Of a DNA stretch of 40,877 bases, positions 1 to 8,541 are shown one piece after another. The stretch lies in the NCBI GenBank assembly GCA_015207155.1, contig JADEXK010000057.1, positions 1-40,877 on the forward strand, written 5' to 3'. The notes under the pieces were generated by a model, which was not told the origin of the DNA, searched no databases, and worked only from the letters and a program-made list of their open reading frames with translations. Source of the DNA: Nostocales cyanobacterium LEGE 11386 (GTDB taxonomy: Bacteria; Cyanobacteriota; Cyanobacteriia; Cyanobacteriales; Nostocaceae). Positions within the stretch are counted from its first letter, which is position 1. Each line of letters opens with the position of its first letter. The position numbers and the translations under genes were made by a program.

Positions 1-24
1 CCCCTCATCTCCCCACTCCCCAAA

Positions 25-1671
25 ATGTTCCTCACCCAAACTGTTCCCCGTCAAAGAGAAATTATCGAAGTAGTCCTTCGCAATGGCTGGGATTATATGC
101 GAAGGCTGCTCACTGGTGGCAAAGCTGATGAACCTCAGCTACCTACACCTGCGGTCTTAAAAAATATCCTGGTGGATTTGGGGCCAGTTTATGTCAAACT
201 CGGTCAACTACTTTCTACCCGCCCAGATTTACTTAGTGCTGCCTATATTGAGGAACTCTCTACTCTACAAGACGAAGTACCACCAGTTCCCTGGACAGAA
301 GTAGAAGTAGTTATTCGCAAGCAACTAAAACGTCCTCTGGAAGAAACCTTCAGCATAGTTAACCCTGTCCCAGTAGCTGCGGGATCAATCGCCCAAACCC
401 ATCGAGCTACATTAGTAGATGGCAGAGAAGTTGCTCTTAAGGTGCAACGTCCGGGAATTGATGTCACAGTTGCCCAAGATATTGCCTTAATTCAAGGTAT
501 TGCTGATTTAGTAGCGCGTACCGATTTTGGGCAAACCTACGAAATCAAATCCATCGCTGAAGAATTTACTAAGGCCTTAGAAGATGAGTTAGATTTTACA
601 CGGGAAGCTGGATTTACAGATGAGTTGCGACGTAATTTATCCCGTAGTCGCTGGTTTGATCCCACACAAATTGTCGTTGCAGAAATCTTCTGGAACTTGA
701 CCACTGAAAAGTTATTGGTGATGGAGTGGCTCGATGGTGTACCTCTGCTGTCAGCAAATTTGAGTAGCGATCAAAACGACAGTAATACTTACACCAAACG
801 CAAAGCGATCACAACTTTACTATTTCGAGCTTTCTTTCAGCAATTATATATTGATGGCTTTTTTCATGCTGATCCCCATCCTGGGAATTTATTTTATCTG
901 CATGATGGTCGCGTTGCTCTTTTAGATTGTGGGATGGTGGGAAGACTTGATCCCCGCACACAGCAAATATTAACAGAGCTGCTGTTGGCAATTATTGACT
1001 TAGATGGGGGGCGATGCGCTCAGTTAACTTTGCAGTTAGCAGATTCTCCACAACCAGTAATTGTGGCACGATTAGAAAATGATTACGATCGCATGTTGCG
1101 AAAGTATCATAATGTCAGCTTGACTGAAATCAATTTCAGTCATGTCATTTATGAAATTTTACAAGTTGCGCGCAACAATAAAATTCGCTTACCTAGCAAC
1201 ATGGGCTTATATGCCAAAACCTTGGCCAATTTAGAAGGGGTAGCCCGGACATTCAACCCAGAGGTTAATCTATTTGATGAAATCAAGCCCTTAATTACAG
1301 ACTTGTTTCGTCGGCAATTATTGGGTGATAATCCAGTGCGATCGCTCTTGAGAACAGCACTAGATATTAAAAGTCTATCATTACAATCCCCCCGCCAAAT
1401 TGAACTGTTATTAGATCGAGTCACCTCAGAAACCTTACAGTGGAATCTTTCATTGCGTGGTTTAGATGGTGTGCGGCGAACTATGGATGATGCTGCTAAC
1501 CGCTTATCTTTTAGCATTTTGGTGGGTTCCCTAATTATGGGAGCAGCGATTATTTCCACCAAAGCCCAAACAGACCAACTATCTTTTTTAAGTAGTGTAC
1601 TGTTTGCCGCCGCCAGTCTATTGGGATTGTGGTTAATTATTAGTATTTTGCGGTCTGGCCGTTTGCGGTAA
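25..1671 (+). CDS. ABC1/AarF/UbiB family atypical kinase
   Basis: This 548-residue protein belongs to the ABC1 (AarF/UbiB/ADCK) kinase-like family, whose members support quinone/prenyl-lipid metabolism at membranes; the substrate of this paralog cannot be told from sequence. Visible family marks: KLGQ (the KxGQ motif) at residues 58-61, an alanine-rich AAGS loop at 118-121 in place of a glycine-rich loop, the ATP-site lysine K139, the ExD motif E188/D190, the catalytic loop HADPHPGN at 281-288, and DCG at 301-303 in place of DFG. Two C-terminal hydrophobic helices (about 493-512 and 522-543) suggest membrane anchoring. The ATG at 25 fits the usual N-terminus of cyanobacterial homologs. Only 24 bases lie upstream, a pyrimidine-rich CCCC-type tract, so the promoter is outside the window. 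Family assignment is firm; the role is inferred. Confidence 0.93.
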   Translation: MFLTQTVPRQREIIEVVLRNGWDYMRRLLTGGKADEPQLPTPAVLKNILVDLGPVYVKLGQLLSTRPDLLSAAYIEELSTLQDEVPPVPWTEVEVVIRKQLKRPLEETFSIVNPVPVAAGSIAQTHRATLVDGREVALKVQRPGIDVTVAQDIALIQGIADLVARTDFGQTYEIKSIAEEFTKALEDELDFTREAGFTDELRRNLSRSRWFDPTQIVVAEIFWNLTTEKLLVMEWLDGVPLLSANLSSDQNDSNTYTKRKAITTLLFRAFFQQLYIDGFFHADPHPGNLFYLHDGRVALLDCGMVGRLDPRTQQILTELLLAIIDLDGGRCAQLTLQLADSPQPVIVARLENDYDRMLRKYHNVSLTEINFSHVIYEILQVARNNKIRLPSNMGLYAKTLANLEGVARTFNPEVNLFDEIKPLITDLFRRQLLGDNPVRSLLRTALDIKSLSLQSPRQIELLLDRVTSETLQWNLSLRGLDGVRRTMDDAANRLSFSILVGSLIMGAAIISTKAQTDQLSFLSSVLFAAASLLGLWLIISILRSGRLR

Positions 1672-1854
1672 AACTTCAGCAATGGGAGTGGGGAAGGTGT
1701 GGCCCCCTCCGGGGATCAGGGGCAATTGGGGAATAGGAAAGAGGAAATTTCATCTGTTGCAAAAATCTAATACTTTAATATTTAAAATTACAGATGAACT
1801 CAGACAAATCATCAGTGTACATCTGTGTTTCTCTGTGGTTAAAATATCAAATTT
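1672..1854. repeat. Intergenic stretch with CACAGAG-type dispersed repeat
   Basis: The gap between the ABC1 kinase and the ABC exporter contains a G-rich tract (about 1683-1720). At about 1786-1842 there are repeated ACAGATGAAC / CTGTGTTTCTCTGTGG words. The same word family recurs at 4389-4459, 18431-18452 and, in frame, inside cobN at 39933-39965. A 66-codon open frame across this gap looks like chance because its codons come from the repeat. Confidence 0.6.
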
Positions 1855-2835
1855 ATGTCAATCATTACTGTTGAAGGTCTGAGTAAGTTTTATCCGGTAG
1901 CTGTTAAAGAACCGGGAATCAGGGGAACACTCACCCACTTTTTCCGCCGCACCTACCGTTCAATTAAAGCAGTTCAAGAAGTTTCCTTTGAAATTGCACC
2001 TGGTGAAGTGGTGGGTTTTTTAGGGCCAAATGGTGCAGGTAAAACTACCACACTCAAAATGCTTACAGGGTTGGTTCATCCTTCTGGTGGTACTGTCAGA
2101 GTGGCTGGACACGTGCCATTTCTTCGCCAAGAGGCATTTTTGCAAAAAATTACCTTAGTAATGGGGCAAAAACAGCAGTTACTTTGGGACTTACCAACAC
2201 TCGATTCTTTGAAAATCAACGCTGCTGTTTACAACATCTCTGATAAAGAATTTCAAAAGCGAGTAGGGGAATTAACAGAGATGTTGACTCTGGAAGGTAA
2301 ACTTACCCAACCAGTGCGGAAGTTGTCTTTAGGTGAGCGTATGAAGGCAGAACTGTTAGCAGCACTGTTGCACCGTCCTCATGTATTGTTTCTCGATGAA
2401 CCAACCTTAGGACTAGATGTAAATGCTCAGGTGGCAGTGCGTGACTTTTTACGTGAGTATAATCGCCGTTATCAAGCTACCGTGTTATTAACTAGCCATT
2501 ACATGGCTGATATTACTGCTTTGTGTGAGCGGGTGTTGTTAATTCACCAAGGTAAGCTGATGTATGATGGCAGCTTAGATGGATTACTGGAACGTTTCGC
2601 TCCTTACCGAGAAATTCATGTAGAGTTAGCCGAGCCGTTACCAAGAGAAAAACTTATGTCTTATGGTGATGTACAACTATTAGAAGGGCGTGCAGTGAGT
2701 TTTATGGTACCGCGAGAGGCACTTACACGTACAGTATCTAAAATGTTGGCGGATTTGCAAATAATCGATTTAACAGTAACTGAACCGCCTGTGGAAGAAG
2801 TAATTGGCAGAGTTTTTCAGGCAGGAGTTGTTTAA
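1855..2835 (+). CDS. ABC-2 type exporter, ATP-binding subunit
   Basis: This 326-residue ATPase matches the COG4586-like group of uncharacterised ABC-2 exporters. It would hydrolyse ATP in the cytoplasm to drive a membrane permease; the substrate is unknown. Walker A GPNGAGKT is at residues 57-64, the signature LSLGE at 157-161, Walker B with LFLDEP at about 178-183, and the switch histidine at about 215. The insert before the nucleotide-binding domain (residues 12-38) and the roughly 100-residue tail are usual for this group. The next gene encodes a matching permease 57 bp downstream, so the two are likely cotranscribed. The stop codon TAA is the first three bases of a TAATTCG heptamer array. 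ABC assignment is firm; the cargo is not known. Confidence 0.93.
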   Translation: MSIITVEGLSKFYPVAVKEPGIRGTLTHFFRRTYRSIKAVQEVSFEIAPGEVVGFLGPNGAGKTTTLKMLTGLVHPSGGTVRVAGHVPFLRQEAFLQKITLVMGQKQQLLWDLPTLDSLKINAAVYNISDKEFQKRVGELTEMLTLEGKLTQPVRKLSLGERMKAELLAALLHRPHVLFLDEPTLGLDVNAQVAVRDFLREYNRRYQATVLLTSHYMADITALCERVLLIHQGKLMYDGSLDGLLERFAPYREIHVELAEPLPREKLMSYGDVQLLEGRAVSFMVPREALTRTVSKMLADLQIIDLTVTEPPVEEVIGRVFQAGVV

Positions 2836-2891
2836 TTCGTAATGCCTCTTTCAGAGGAGCTTCGCTAACGTAATTCGTAATTCGTAATTTA
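2833..2891. repeat. TAATTCG heptamer array split by a 28-bp palindromic element
   Basis: Heptamer units TAATTCG lie at 2833-2839, 2871-2877 and 2878-2884, with a decayed unit at 2885-2891. A partial unit TAA at 2840-2842 is followed by a foreign 28-bp segment (2843-2870), after which the array restarts at TAA. The segment contains the small hairpin CCTCT-TTC-AGAGG. The layout matches insertion of a small dispersed repeat into a tandem heptamer array with a TAA target duplication. Confidence 0.7.
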
Positions 2892-2892
2892 A

Positions 2893-3681
2893 ATGAAGAA
2901 AATTATTAAGAAAATTTTGACTTTTCTGTCTGTTTATTATGCCTATATGGTGGAGTATCGAGCAGAATTGATTTTATGGGTTTTGGCTGGATCTTTACCG
3001 ATTATCCTGATGGGTGTTTGGATACAAGCATCGCAGGAGGGGCAGTTTGGTTTGACTCCTGTGGATTTTGCCCGTTACTTTCTTACTGTTTTTGTTGTTA
3101 GGCAAATCACAGTTGTTTGGGTAGTTTGGGAATTTGAAAGGGAAGTAGTCGAGGGTAAACTGTCACCTAGGTTGTTACAACCGTTAGATCCGGTGTGGCA
3201 TCATGTAGCGTCTCATCTGTCGGAAAGAGTTGCTCGTATACCGTTTGCTTTTTTACTAATTGGATTGTTTTTCTTACTTTATCCCCAGGCTCTTTGGTTA
3301 CCAAGTTTGGGGCAATTCATACTGTTTGGGTTGGCGGTGGTGCTAGCTTTTATCTTGCGGTTTGTGATTCAATACACATTTGCCATGTTCGCTTTTTGGA
3401 CAGAACGCGCTAGCGCTTTGGAAAATTTCTGGCTGTTATTTTATTTGTTCTTATCTGGGTTAATTGCACCTTTAGATGTGTTTCCTGAGCCTGTGCGCAC
3501 AATTGTCATGTTTACACCTTTTCCTTATTTGATTGATTTCCCTGCGAGTCTTTTGGTAGGGCTACCTGTGGACATAGGGAGGGGATTTTTATCAATAATA
3601 GGTTGGATCTTATTATTTTTGGGTGCAAATCGTTTGCTGTGGCGTGCAGGATTGAAACGGTATTCGGGAATGGGAGCGTGA
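2893..3681 (+). CDS. ABC-2 type exporter, permease subunit
   Basis: This 262-residue hydrophobic protein has about six predicted membrane helices (roughly residues 27-45, 57-75, 112-130, 138-160, 175-195 and 227-245) and no signal peptide. It resembles the COG4587-like permeases that pair with COG4586 ATPases, and it lies directly after such an ATPase. In many bacteria this exporter type has two different permeases (COG4587 and COG3694). Only one is present here; the next gene is a DUF29 protein, so the partner must lie elsewhere or the permease acts as a homodimer. The ATG at 2893 follows an AT-rich repeat array and has no clear Shine-Dalgarno sequence. Cargo is unknown. Confidence 0.87.
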   Translation: MKKIIKKILTFLSVYYAYMVEYRAELILWVLAGSLPIILMGVWIQASQEGQFGLTPVDFARYFLTVFVVRQITVVWVVWEFEREVVEGKLSPRLLQPLDPVWHHVASHLSERVARIPFAFLLIGLFFLLYPQALWLPSLGQFILFGLAVVLAFILRFVIQYTFAMFAFWTERASALENFWLLFYLFLSGLIAPLDVFPEPVRTIVMFTPFPYLIDFPASLLVGLPVDIGRGFLSIIGWILLFLGANRLLWRAGLKRYSGMGA

Positions 3682-3775
3682 GGGAGACTAGTAATCTGAC
3701 TGATAATAAAGTTATTCCTAGAATTGCTAAAATATTTCTATTGCTTGGTTACATTTGGCAGGTTGAAAAAGTTAA

Positions 3776-4237
3776 ATGACAGCATCTCAACCAAAAGTTT
3801 CAACAAACTCCCATCTTTACGACCAAGATTTTTATCTTTGGCTAGAGACGACGGCTGAACAACTAAAAGCAGGAAAATTGGCAGAAGTTGATTTAGCCAA
3901 TCTCATTGAAGAAATTGAATCCATGGGGAGAACTGAAAAAAGAGCATTAGAAAGCAATTTAGTTGTTTTATTAATGCACTTGCTGAAATATAAATATCAA
4001 CCAGAGAAACGCACTAATAGTTGGAAATCAACAATTAGAGAACATCGCCGTAGATTAAAAAGAATTTTTAAAGATAGTCCTAGTTTGAAACCATATTTTC
4101 AGGAAGTTTTTCTAGAGTGCTATCAAGATGCTAGAAATCTAGCCAGTGATGAAACCGGATTATCACTTGATACCTTTCCGGTAGAATCTCTCTTCACTAC
4201 CGATGAATGTTTGCATCAAGGCTTCTTACCCGAATAA
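3776..4237 (+). CDS. DUF29 family protein
   Basis: This 153-residue soluble protein carries the DUF29 pattern common in cyanobacteria: an N-terminal YDQDFYLWLETTAEQLKAGK segment (about residues 15-34), the LANLIEEIESMGRTEKRAL block (about 41-59), and a basic middle containing HLLKYKYQPEKR and SWKSTIREHRRRL. The family is highly multicopy in cyanobacteria and has no established biochemical role. It stands alone with 94 bp upstream and 249 bp of repeat-containing DNA downstream, so nothing in the context narrows its job. Family call is confident; function unknown. Confidence 0.88.
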   Translation: MTASQPKVSTNSHLYDQDFYLWLETTAEQLKAGKLAEVDLANLIEEIESMGRTEKRALESNLVVLLMHLLKYKYQPEKRTNSWKSTIREHRRRLKRIFKDSPSLKPYFQEVFLECYQDARNLASDETGLSLDTFPVESLFTTDECLHQGFLPE

Positions 4238-4486
4238 CTCCCTACTCTTACTCTCTGAGCCTCTGTGTGAGATCAATTCATCCCCATATTCAATAACGCT
4301 TTTATAAACGCTTAAAAAGCTTATTAGTAAATGGTTTATTATCAGTGATTTCGGTTAAATTTCGGTTTTGCTAGCTTAAGAAATAAAGAACCACAGAGAC
4401 ACGGAGGACACAGAGAAGAAATAATTTTTATCTGTGTTTAACTGTGTTCATCTGTGGTTGATGAAGTTAAATTTTGGCGAATCAGA
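4238..4486. repeat. Convergent intergenic region with CACAGAG-family repeats
   Basis: The gap lies between DUF29 (+) and guaA (-). It holds one copy of the CTCTGAGCCTCTGTG word at about 4250-4272. A pair of oppositely oriented copies follows at about 4389-4416 and 4430-4459: ACCACAGA at 4390-4397 faces TCTGTGGT at 4451-4458. The pair could fold into a long imperfect hairpin and might serve as a two-way terminator. It belongs to the dispersed family also seen at 1786-1842, 18431-18452 and 39933-39965. Confidence 0.6.
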
Positions 4487-6106
4487 TTATTCCCATTCGA
4501 TGGTTCCAGGTGGCTTGGAGGTAATATCGTAAACCACGCGGTTAACACCTTTTACCTCATTAACAATGCGGTTAGAAATTTCTTCCAATATCTCGTAAGG
4601 TATGCGCGCCCAATCAGCAGTCATGCCATCTTCACTGGTGACAATCCGCAAGACAATGGGGTAAGCATAGGTACGTTGATCACCCATGACACCAACACTA
4701 CGAATAGGTAGTAATACAGCAAATGCTTGCCAAACTTCGTGATATAAACCACGTTTGTTAATTTCTTGGCGAACAATCAAATCAGCATCACGTAAAATAT
4801 TTAACCTTTCGGCAGTGACTTCACCTAAGATACGAATTGCTAAACCAGGGCCGGGGAAGGGTTGGCGTTGGACAATTTCTTCTGGTAAACCAATGGAACG
4901 CCCTACTTTACGGACTTCATCTTTAAAGAGTTTCCGTAATGGTTCGACTAGTTTAAACCGTAGGTCTTTAGGTAAGCCACCAACGTTATGATGACTCTTA
5001 ATTTTTACGGCTACCCGTTCACCAGTTTGGGGGTCTACGTTAGTATCAGCAGACTCGATAACATCTGGATACAAAGTACCTTGTGCTAGATAGTCAAAGT
5101 GACCAAGACGTTTAGATGTTTCTTCAAATACCCGAATAAATTCATGTCCAATACGACGGCGTTTTTCTTCGGGATCTGTAATACCGTCAATCATAGTCAA
5201 GAAGCGATCGCGGGCATTGACATATTCAACAGGAATGTGAAACTGTTCTTGAAATAGTTTCAGTAATCTTTCTGGCTCTAATTTACGCATAAAGCCTTGG
5301 TCGATAAATACACAAGTCAACTGATCCCCGATAGCTTTATGCAGCAAGAAAGCCAAGGTAGAAGAATCCACTCCTCCAGATAACGCCAAAAGTACTCGTT
5401 TTTCCCCGACTCTAGCCCGAATTTCCCGAATTGCTTCTTCTACAAAAGCTGCTGTTGTCCAAGTAGGTTCGCAATTGCAGATATGATAAACAAAGTTACG
5501 AATTAATGGCAGACCACCAATGGAATGAACTACTTCGGGATGGAACTGCACACCATAAAGTTTCTTTTCGTGGTCGGCAATAGCAGCACAGGGGGTGTTG
5601 TCTGTGTGTGCTAATACTTCAAACCCCGGTGGCATTTTCGTGACTGAATCTCCATGACTCATCCACATGGTGGTGCCATCTTCGACATTAGTTAGCAAGT
5701 CTGTCGGGTCATCTATATATAATGATGCCTTACCGTATTCACCTCGGTCGGCTTTTGTCACTTCCCCATTCAGTTGGCTGACCATTAGCTGCATTCCATA
5801 GCACACACCCAAAATGGGAATGCCTAAATTCCAAATTTCTGGGTCACAATGGGGAGCGCTATCACCATAAACTGAATTGGGGCCACCAGAGAGAATGATC
5901 CCCTTAGGATTTAGTTGGCGTAAATGTTCAGATGTAGTGCGATAAGAGAGAACTTCGGAGTATACTTGAGTCTCGCGGATGCGACGGGCAATTAATTCGG
6001 AGTATTGAGAACCGAAGTCTAGAATCACAATCATTTGACGATCTAGGCGCCCCAAATTTTCAACTTGAGGCGCTTGTTCGGTTAGTAGAGTCACCGCTGT
6101 ATTCAT
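4487..6106 (-). CDS. guaA: GMP synthase (glutamine-hydrolysing)
   Basis: GuaA converts XMP to GMP using glutamine and ATP, the last step of guanine nucleotide synthesis, in the cytoplasm. The 539-residue length is normal for the fused bacterial enzyme. The N-terminal class I glutaminase domain has nucleophile C102 in GVCYGMQ, with H189 and E191 in QFHPEV completing the triad. The ATP-pyrophosphatase domain begins near residue 215 and carries the P-loop SGGVDSS at 243-249. The C-terminal dimerisation domain contains QRQPFPGPGLAIR and ends with the conserved KPPGTIEWE. The start at 6106 gives about 25 residues before the glutaminase core, as in other cyanobacterial homologs. It is transcribed alone; cbiD lies 233 bp upstream on the same strand. 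Confidence 0.98.
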   Translation of the reverse strand: MNTAVTLLTEQAPQVENLGRLDRQMIVILDFGSQYSELIARRIRETQVYSEVLSYRTTSEHLRQLNPKGIILSGGPNSVYGDSAPHCDPEIWNLGIPILGVCYGMQLMVSQLNGEVTKADRGEYGKASLYIDDPTDLLTNVEDGTTMWMSHGDSVTKMPPGFEVLAHTDNTPCAAIADHEKKLYGVQFHPEVVHSIGGLPLIRNFVYHICNCEPTWTTAAFVEEAIREIRARVGEKRVLLALSGGVDSSTLAFLLHKAIGDQLTCVFIDQGFMRKLEPERLLKLFQEQFHIPVEYVNARDRFLTMIDGITDPEEKRRRIGHEFIRVFEETSKRLGHFDYLAQGTLYPDVIESADTNVDPQTGERVAVKIKSHHNVGGLPKDLRFKLVEPLRKLFKDEVRKVGRSIGLPEEIVQRQPFPGPGLAIRILGEVTAERLNILRDADLIVRQEINKRGLYHEVWQAFAVLLPIRSVGVMGDQRTYAYPIVLRIVTSEDGMTADWARIPYEILEEISNRIVNEVKGVNRVVYDITSKPPGTIEWE

Positions 6107-6339
6107 GATGGGGGAGGGAGTTGTGAATGTAAGGTAGATAGTCGCTCTGTGTGTGGTCTAACTAAACACCACTTATTGCCCAATTAGGTTGGTAAATGGT
6201 TAAGAGATTCCCCGACAAACGCGAGGTAGAACGCGTTTGCTAGCCAATAGTTCTAGCATTGTATTAAAAAAATAACTTATCTTAGAGTGGTTACTGAAAA
6301 AGATATTGATTTGGATTATTTATGATTATTCATAATAAA

Positions 6340-7455
6340 TTAACACAATTTTTCGATGAAGATGCAACCAGTTTTGCTCTTCACGATAATTTTGCGATCG
6401 CGGTCAAAGAGAATTGAGCCACACACTGTTGCTTCTATGCCTCTTGTACTATGGCTTTGAATATATTCTTGGGAACGAGTATCGATAGTTTGCGCGATCG
6501 CCGTATAAACTTGATTAACCCAATTACTACCAGTCGCAGCATCTAAGGCTCTTAGATATGTGAGTGCCGCTTCAGCTGTAGGACTATTAAACACTGCTGG
6601 GATATGCGGTGACTGTAAACCAGCTAAAGCACAATGCGTCGTCAAAACCTCCCGGCGTCCATCAGCCAAATGGTGATGAGTATGAAAAATCCCCCCGGCT
6701 AATTTCATCAATTTACCGTGATAGCCAAACAATAAGATTTCTTTAACACCTAATACGTCGGCTTCTACTAACATTGGCCCTAACCAGTTAGCTGTTTTTA
6801 CCAATTGTTCGGGATTAATACCGAGTTTTCGGGCTAAATCTAGGCCGTTCTCTCCAATACAGAATACTAAACTTTCAAACTGACTGGCTTTGAGTTGCAA
6901 TTCGGTACGAAAAGCCGTTAACTGATCGGGTGTACTTAAAGGTTGAGCAATACCAGTTGTCCCTAACAGAGAAAGTCCTTCGACAACACCAAAAGCAGCA
7001 TTAGAGGTACGGACAGCCAGCGATCGCCCTTCTGGTAAGATAATAGTTACTGTGATTTTTTCTCCCGGTGCTAGCATCTGACACAGATTCTCTTGTAACA
7101 ACCTGTGGGCATAAGCATAAATTGCCGGCTGATTACTAGCATTTAACTGTTTGCCAATACCTTCCCCACCTCGAATAATAACTGTCTCCCCATCGCCCTC
7201 TCGCCATTCCACGAGTGCCCAAATTGGTGTATCTCTAGTGAGGTCAAGATTATCACCTGGTTCGCTGCGGGTAATTGCCAAAGCCGAATTTTCAGATAGT
7301 CCTGCTACCTGCTCTATTGGTATTTCTGCGATTTGCGCTGGTTCGATCAAATCCACCGACATCACTGTTAGGGGTTGACGATGGCGTAACCAGTGTAGTG
7401 CGGCAAGTGCAGAAGCACAGGCAAAGACGGGAAGAGTGTATCCAGAGCGAGACAT
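6340..7455 (-). CDS. cbiD: Cobalt-precorrin-5B C1-methyltransferase CbiD
   Basis: CbiD methylates C1 of cobalt-precorrin-5B using S-adenosylmethionine, in the early-cobalt-insertion branch of corrin ring synthesis. The 371-residue length is typical. Family marks include RSGYTLPVFACASALAAL at residues 3-20, TRSEPGDNLDLTRDTPIWA at 62-80, and the characteristic GVVEGLSLLGTTGIAQPLS at 156-174. An in-frame TAA two codons before the ATG at 7455 fixes the start. CbiD is typical of the cobalt-early route, while cobN in this same window encodes the chelatase subunit of the late-insertion route. Cyanobacterial genomes mix these components, so the true order of cobalt insertion cannot be read from gene content alone. 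Confidence 0.95.
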   Translation of the reverse strand: MSRSGYTLPVFACASALAALHWLRHRQPLTVMSVDLIEPAQIAEIPIEQVAGLSENSALAITRSEPGDNLDLTRDTPIWALVEWREGDGETVIIRGGEGIGKQLNASNQPAIYAYAHRLLQENLCQMLAPGEKITVTIILPEGRSLAVRTSNAAFGVVEGLSLLGTTGIAQPLSTPDQLTAFRTELQLKASQFESLVFCIGENGLDLARKLGINPEQLVKTANWLGPMLVEADVLGVKEILLFGYHGKLMKLAGGIFHTHHHLADGRREVLTTHCALAGLQSPHIPAVFNSPTAEAALTYLRALDAATGSNWVNQVYTAIAQTIDTRSQEYIQSHSTRGIEATVCGSILFDRDRKIIVKSKTGCIFIEKLC

Positions 7456-7620
7456 TATTTAGAGGGAGTGGGCATTGGGCATTGGGAAAAAAGGTGGAGG
7501 GGCGGAGGAGAAAAAACTTATATTTAGGTAACTCCAAAAATTAAATTACCATTATCCTGCATCCAATATGACTATCAGATTCTTCTCCCCCCTGCTCCCC
7601 TGCTCTTCCCCTTGTCCCCA
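7456..7620. repeat. Intergenic heptamer and pyrimidine-rich repeats
   Basis: Just upstream of cbiD lie two GGGCATT heptamers (about 7470-7483), members of the CCCCATG/CCCAATG repeat class seen again at 14709-14746. Near the 3' end of the next gene is a pyrimidine-rich tract with CTGCTCCCCTGCTC (about 7586-7620), like the tracts at 11085-11110 and 1-24. No gene is visible here. Confidence 0.6.
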
Positions 7621-7938
7621 TTAAACACCTACTTCTGATAGTAAAACTTGCATGGCTTCCCAAGAGATTCCTCTTTGGATATAACGGGGGGCTTCAGGAT
7701 TGTAAGGACTTGCTATGCGGTCAATACTCAGAATTGTCGCTTCATCTGGGATGACTTGCACATCGGGATCGAATGCAGTCGGGCGCATTAAAGAACTAGA
7801 AAAGCCTTTAAAAATGGCAACTTTGTCTTGTTCATCAGCTATTTCTACTGTTACCAGTAAGACTTCTTGCGGGCGTTTAACAGTGTATTGTTCCAGCCGG
7901 TTACCCATGGAATTCTTCATTAACGGGAAGTTAACCAT
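7621..7938 (-). CDS. Small conserved cyanobacterial protein of unknown function
   Basis: This 105-residue soluble protein has no signal peptide or membrane segment. It looks like a compact mixed alpha/beta domain: a basic start (about residues 1-22), strands EVLLVTVEIAD and KVAIFKGFSSSL (about 25-50), then VQVIPDEATILSIDRIASPYNP (positions about 60-81) and a short C-terminal helix. It resembles a protein family conserved in cyanobacteria and plastids (possibly DUF7734), but I cannot confirm the family name. It begins 9 bp after the DUF3177 gene on the same strand, so the two are probably cotranscribed. That points to a thylakoid or membrane-related setting only by association. Confidence 0.75.
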   Translation of the reverse strand: MVNFPLMKNSMGNRLEQYTVKRPQEVLLVTVEIADEQDKVAIFKGFSSSLMRPTAFDPDVQVIPDEATILSIDRIASPYNPEAPRYIQRGISWEAMQVLLSEVGV

Positions 7939-7947
7939 AAAGGTTGG

Positions 7948-8541
7948 TTACTGTTGTATAGCTGATCGTCCTTGCTTACCCAGCTTGACAAGGACAAAAT
8001 AGCTCAAGTAAAGCACATAAATAACTAAGCCGATGATGCCAAGAAAACCCAGGAAACCAGGTCTGCTATTGTAATGGAAATATTCTTTGAAGAGCAAGGG
8101 GGCTTCAAACCAAACTTGACAATAGGGGGTTTTGATGGCAGTTGGGGACAAAGCACAACTCACAAACGGTATAAATGCAATTGTACCCAAAACACAGTAG
8201 ACAGTTATAGCCCAGCGCCAAGAGTTAAAAATCAGCTTTAAAGGGCTACTTGGTTGATACTCAATCTCATCATTGAGATCCACCCAGAACCATAGCGAAA
8301 TCGGCACCAAGATCAGCCCTATCAACCCAGAGATAAAGCTAACTGGGTACTGAGCAATCATCAAGTAAATTGTGATTGCCAGTAAACTGGATACTCGCCA
8401 GTAAATGGTTAATAGGCGTTGCATCCCTTCTACTTTTTGTACAAACGCCCAGATTAGCAGAATCAGAGGGATAATTACCATAAATAATACTGCTAGTCGG
8501 TAGTCAATCCAGACAAACTGACGAAACCAAACGTCATTCAT
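7948..8541 (-). CDS. DUF3177 family membrane protein
   Basis: This 197-residue protein has about five hydrophobic helices (roughly residues 14-33, 43-60, 65-86, 110-130 and 165-187). It matches the cyanobacterial DUF3177 family: short N-terminal WFRQFVWIDYRLAVL, then WRVSSLLAITIYLMIA and a conserved FWVDLNDEI loop (about 86-94). No enzymatic role is established for the family. Its stop is 9 bp before the next start on the same strand, which indicates a two-gene operon. The start ATG at 8541 precedes a 517-bp gap that should contain the promoter. Family call is good; function unknown. Confidence 0.83.
   Translation of the reverse strand: MNDVWFRQFVWIDYRLAVLFMVIIPLILLIWAFVQKVEGMQRLLTIYWRVSSLLAITIYLMIAQYPVSFISGLIGLILVPISLWFWVDLNDEIEYQPSSPLKLIFNSWRWAITVYCVLGTIAFIPFVSCALSPTAIKTPYCQVWFEAPLLFKEYFHYNSRPGFLGFLGIIGLVIYVLYLSYFVLVKLGKQGRSAIQQ

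Noticed and set aside
1682..1882. 66-codon plus-strand frame between the ABC1 kinase and the ABC ATPase
   Set aside because: It is made of G-rich and CACAGAG-type repeat text, overlaps the ABC ATPase start, and has no domain-like pattern.
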